The position numbers were made by a program, and so were the translations under genes. A stretch of 64,000 bases of DNA from Opitutaceae bacterium (lineage in GTDB: Bacteria; Verrucomicrobiota; Verrucomicrobiia; Opitutales; Opitutaceae), in NCBI GenBank assembly GCA_041395105.1, contig JAWLBB010000003.1, forward strand, positions 186,001 through 250,000. Reading direction: 5' to 3'. Positions 63,527-64,000 of the stretch are shown one piece after another. Position 1 is the first letter of the stretch. Each line of letters opens with the position of its first letter. The notes beneath the pieces are model-generated. The model searched no databases, was not told the origin of the DNA, and saw nothing but the letters and a program-made list of their open reading frames with translations.

Positions 63527-63925
63527 ATGAAAACAATACTGTCTTTGCTTGTTGCCTTCGCGTTTGCCCTTACCGCTCAAGCCGGTTCGGGGAATTCCGG
63601 GAAAGTCGCCGATGTCTCGCTTGAGTCACTGAAGCAGGCCATCGCCGAGGGATCGATCACCCTGATCGATGTCAACGGTTCCAAGAGCTATCAGAAGGGT
63701 CACATCCCGGGTGCGCTTGATTTCCAGGAGGTATCCGCCGATCTGGCGTCAGTCCTGCCTGCGGACAAGGATGCCCTCGTGGTGGCCTACTGCGCGAACA
63801 CGCATTGTGGGGCCTACAAGCGCGCGGTCAGCGCGGCGGTCGCCCTCGGATACACCAACGTCGCACACTTTTCAGGGGGGATCGAGGGCTGGAAGAACGC
63901 CGGCGAAGCCGTCGAAGAAGGCTGA
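63527..63925 (+). CDS. Periplasmic rhodanese-like domain protein
   Basis: The 132-residue precursor has a signal peptide (ILSLLVAFAFALTAQAG). A single rhodanese domain follows: LIDVNGSKSYQKGHIPGAL (CH2A-type motif) and the loop YCANTHCGAYKRA with the presumed catalytic Cys (first Cys of CANTHC), then HFSGGIEGWKNAG. Sulfurtransferase or thiol carrier activity is plausible. ATG at 63527; the longer frame from 63476 spoils the signal peptide. Confidence 0.9.
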   Translation: MKTILSLLVAFAFALTAQAGSGNSGKVADVSLESLKQAIAEGSITLIDVNGSKSYQKGHIPGALDFQEVSADLASVLPADKDALVVAYCANTHCGAYKRAVSAAVALGYTNVAHFSGGIEGWKNAGEAVEEG

Positions 63926-63952
63926 GGCCGGCCTCAGGCGAAAGCTCCAGTG

Positions 63953-63984
63953 AAAAAAAGGCCCGGATTCTTCCGGGCCTTTTT
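63953..63984 (+). terminator. Intrinsic terminator after rhodanese gene
   Basis: A stem GGCCCGGA/TCCGGGCC with a TTCT loop is preceded by an A-tract and followed by TTTTT, 27 nt after the rhodanese stop. The A-tract and T-tract make it partly symmetrical, so it could act in both directions. Confidence 0.92.
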
Positions 63985-64000
63985 GCTGCTCTGAGAGTTC

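Noticed and set aside
1..64000. tRNA, rRNA, CRISPR, integrase or transposase genes.
   Set aside because: Looked for on both strands by eye; GTTCGA-like words (10459, 63463) lack a cloverleaf and there are no regularly spaced repeats.

Overview
This window looks like chromosomal DNA from a high-GC, Gram-negative environmental bacterium, most plausibly of the Verrucomicrobiota (Opitutales-like). The assignment rests on gene content: outer-membrane lipoproteins, a TonB-dependent receptor, secreted TonB C-terminal-domain proteins, uroporphyrinogen-decarboxylase-family enzymes, an HpcH/HpaI aldolase and sugar-phosphate isomerase families. No rRNA, tRNA, CRISPR array, prophage or transposase gene was recognised, so the lineage is an inference.

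Layout. 1-5607 (minus): a 5'-complete but window-truncated GHMP-kinase-like gene, a sugar nucleotidyltransferase, a LacI regulator and purK/purE. 5765-10130 (plus): a TauE/SafE permease, SlyD, an unknown protein paired with a sulfotransferase, and a secreted endonuclease/phosphatase-fold protein. 10131-10589: a non-coding gap with a duplicated 71-bp repeat. 10590-15713 (minus): a low-molecular-weight phosphatase, an FtsX-like permease with its ATPase, and a site-2 protease. 15768-24455 (plus): a sigma-54 response regulator, then a complete RND efflux operon (outer-membrane lipoprotein, adaptor, pump) and a lipoprotein. 24609-39085 (plus): an outer-membrane beta-barrel, two URO-D proteins, a PLP decarboxylase, MscS, an FkbM methyltransferase, DAHP synthase, an inositol-phosphatase-like enzyme, an alpha/alpha-toroid protein and two tandem double-TonB_C proteins. 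39446-45190: mixed-strand genes (EamA exporter, BNR/sialidase-like protein, YheT-like hydrolase, frameshifted M20 peptidase, HpcH aldolase). 45191-47641: a TonB-dependent receptor.

47875-58419 is the most interesting region: nine consecutive minus-strand genes with very tight or overlapping junctions. In transcription order they are two sugar-phosphate-isomerase-like TIM barrels, a PIG-L deacetylase, an APH-type kinase (broken by three indels as presented), an enolase paralogue with altered active-site residues, an ArsC-like protein, a peptidase E, a substrate-binding-protein/permease fusion and a second permease. I infer an uptake and catabolism locus for an N-acylated or peptide-linked sugar-like compound. 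Its enolase-like member probably does not act as ordinary glycolytic enolase.

58665-64000: a periplasmic MsrB, a second EamA exporter with a VOC protein, three small lipoproteins, a secreted nuclease, and a periplasmic rhodanese followed by a clear intrinsic terminator. Four single-base indels, mostly in short homopolymers, interrupt two otherwise well-conserved genes (42561-43945 and 54911-55920). They may be real decay or consensus sequencing error.
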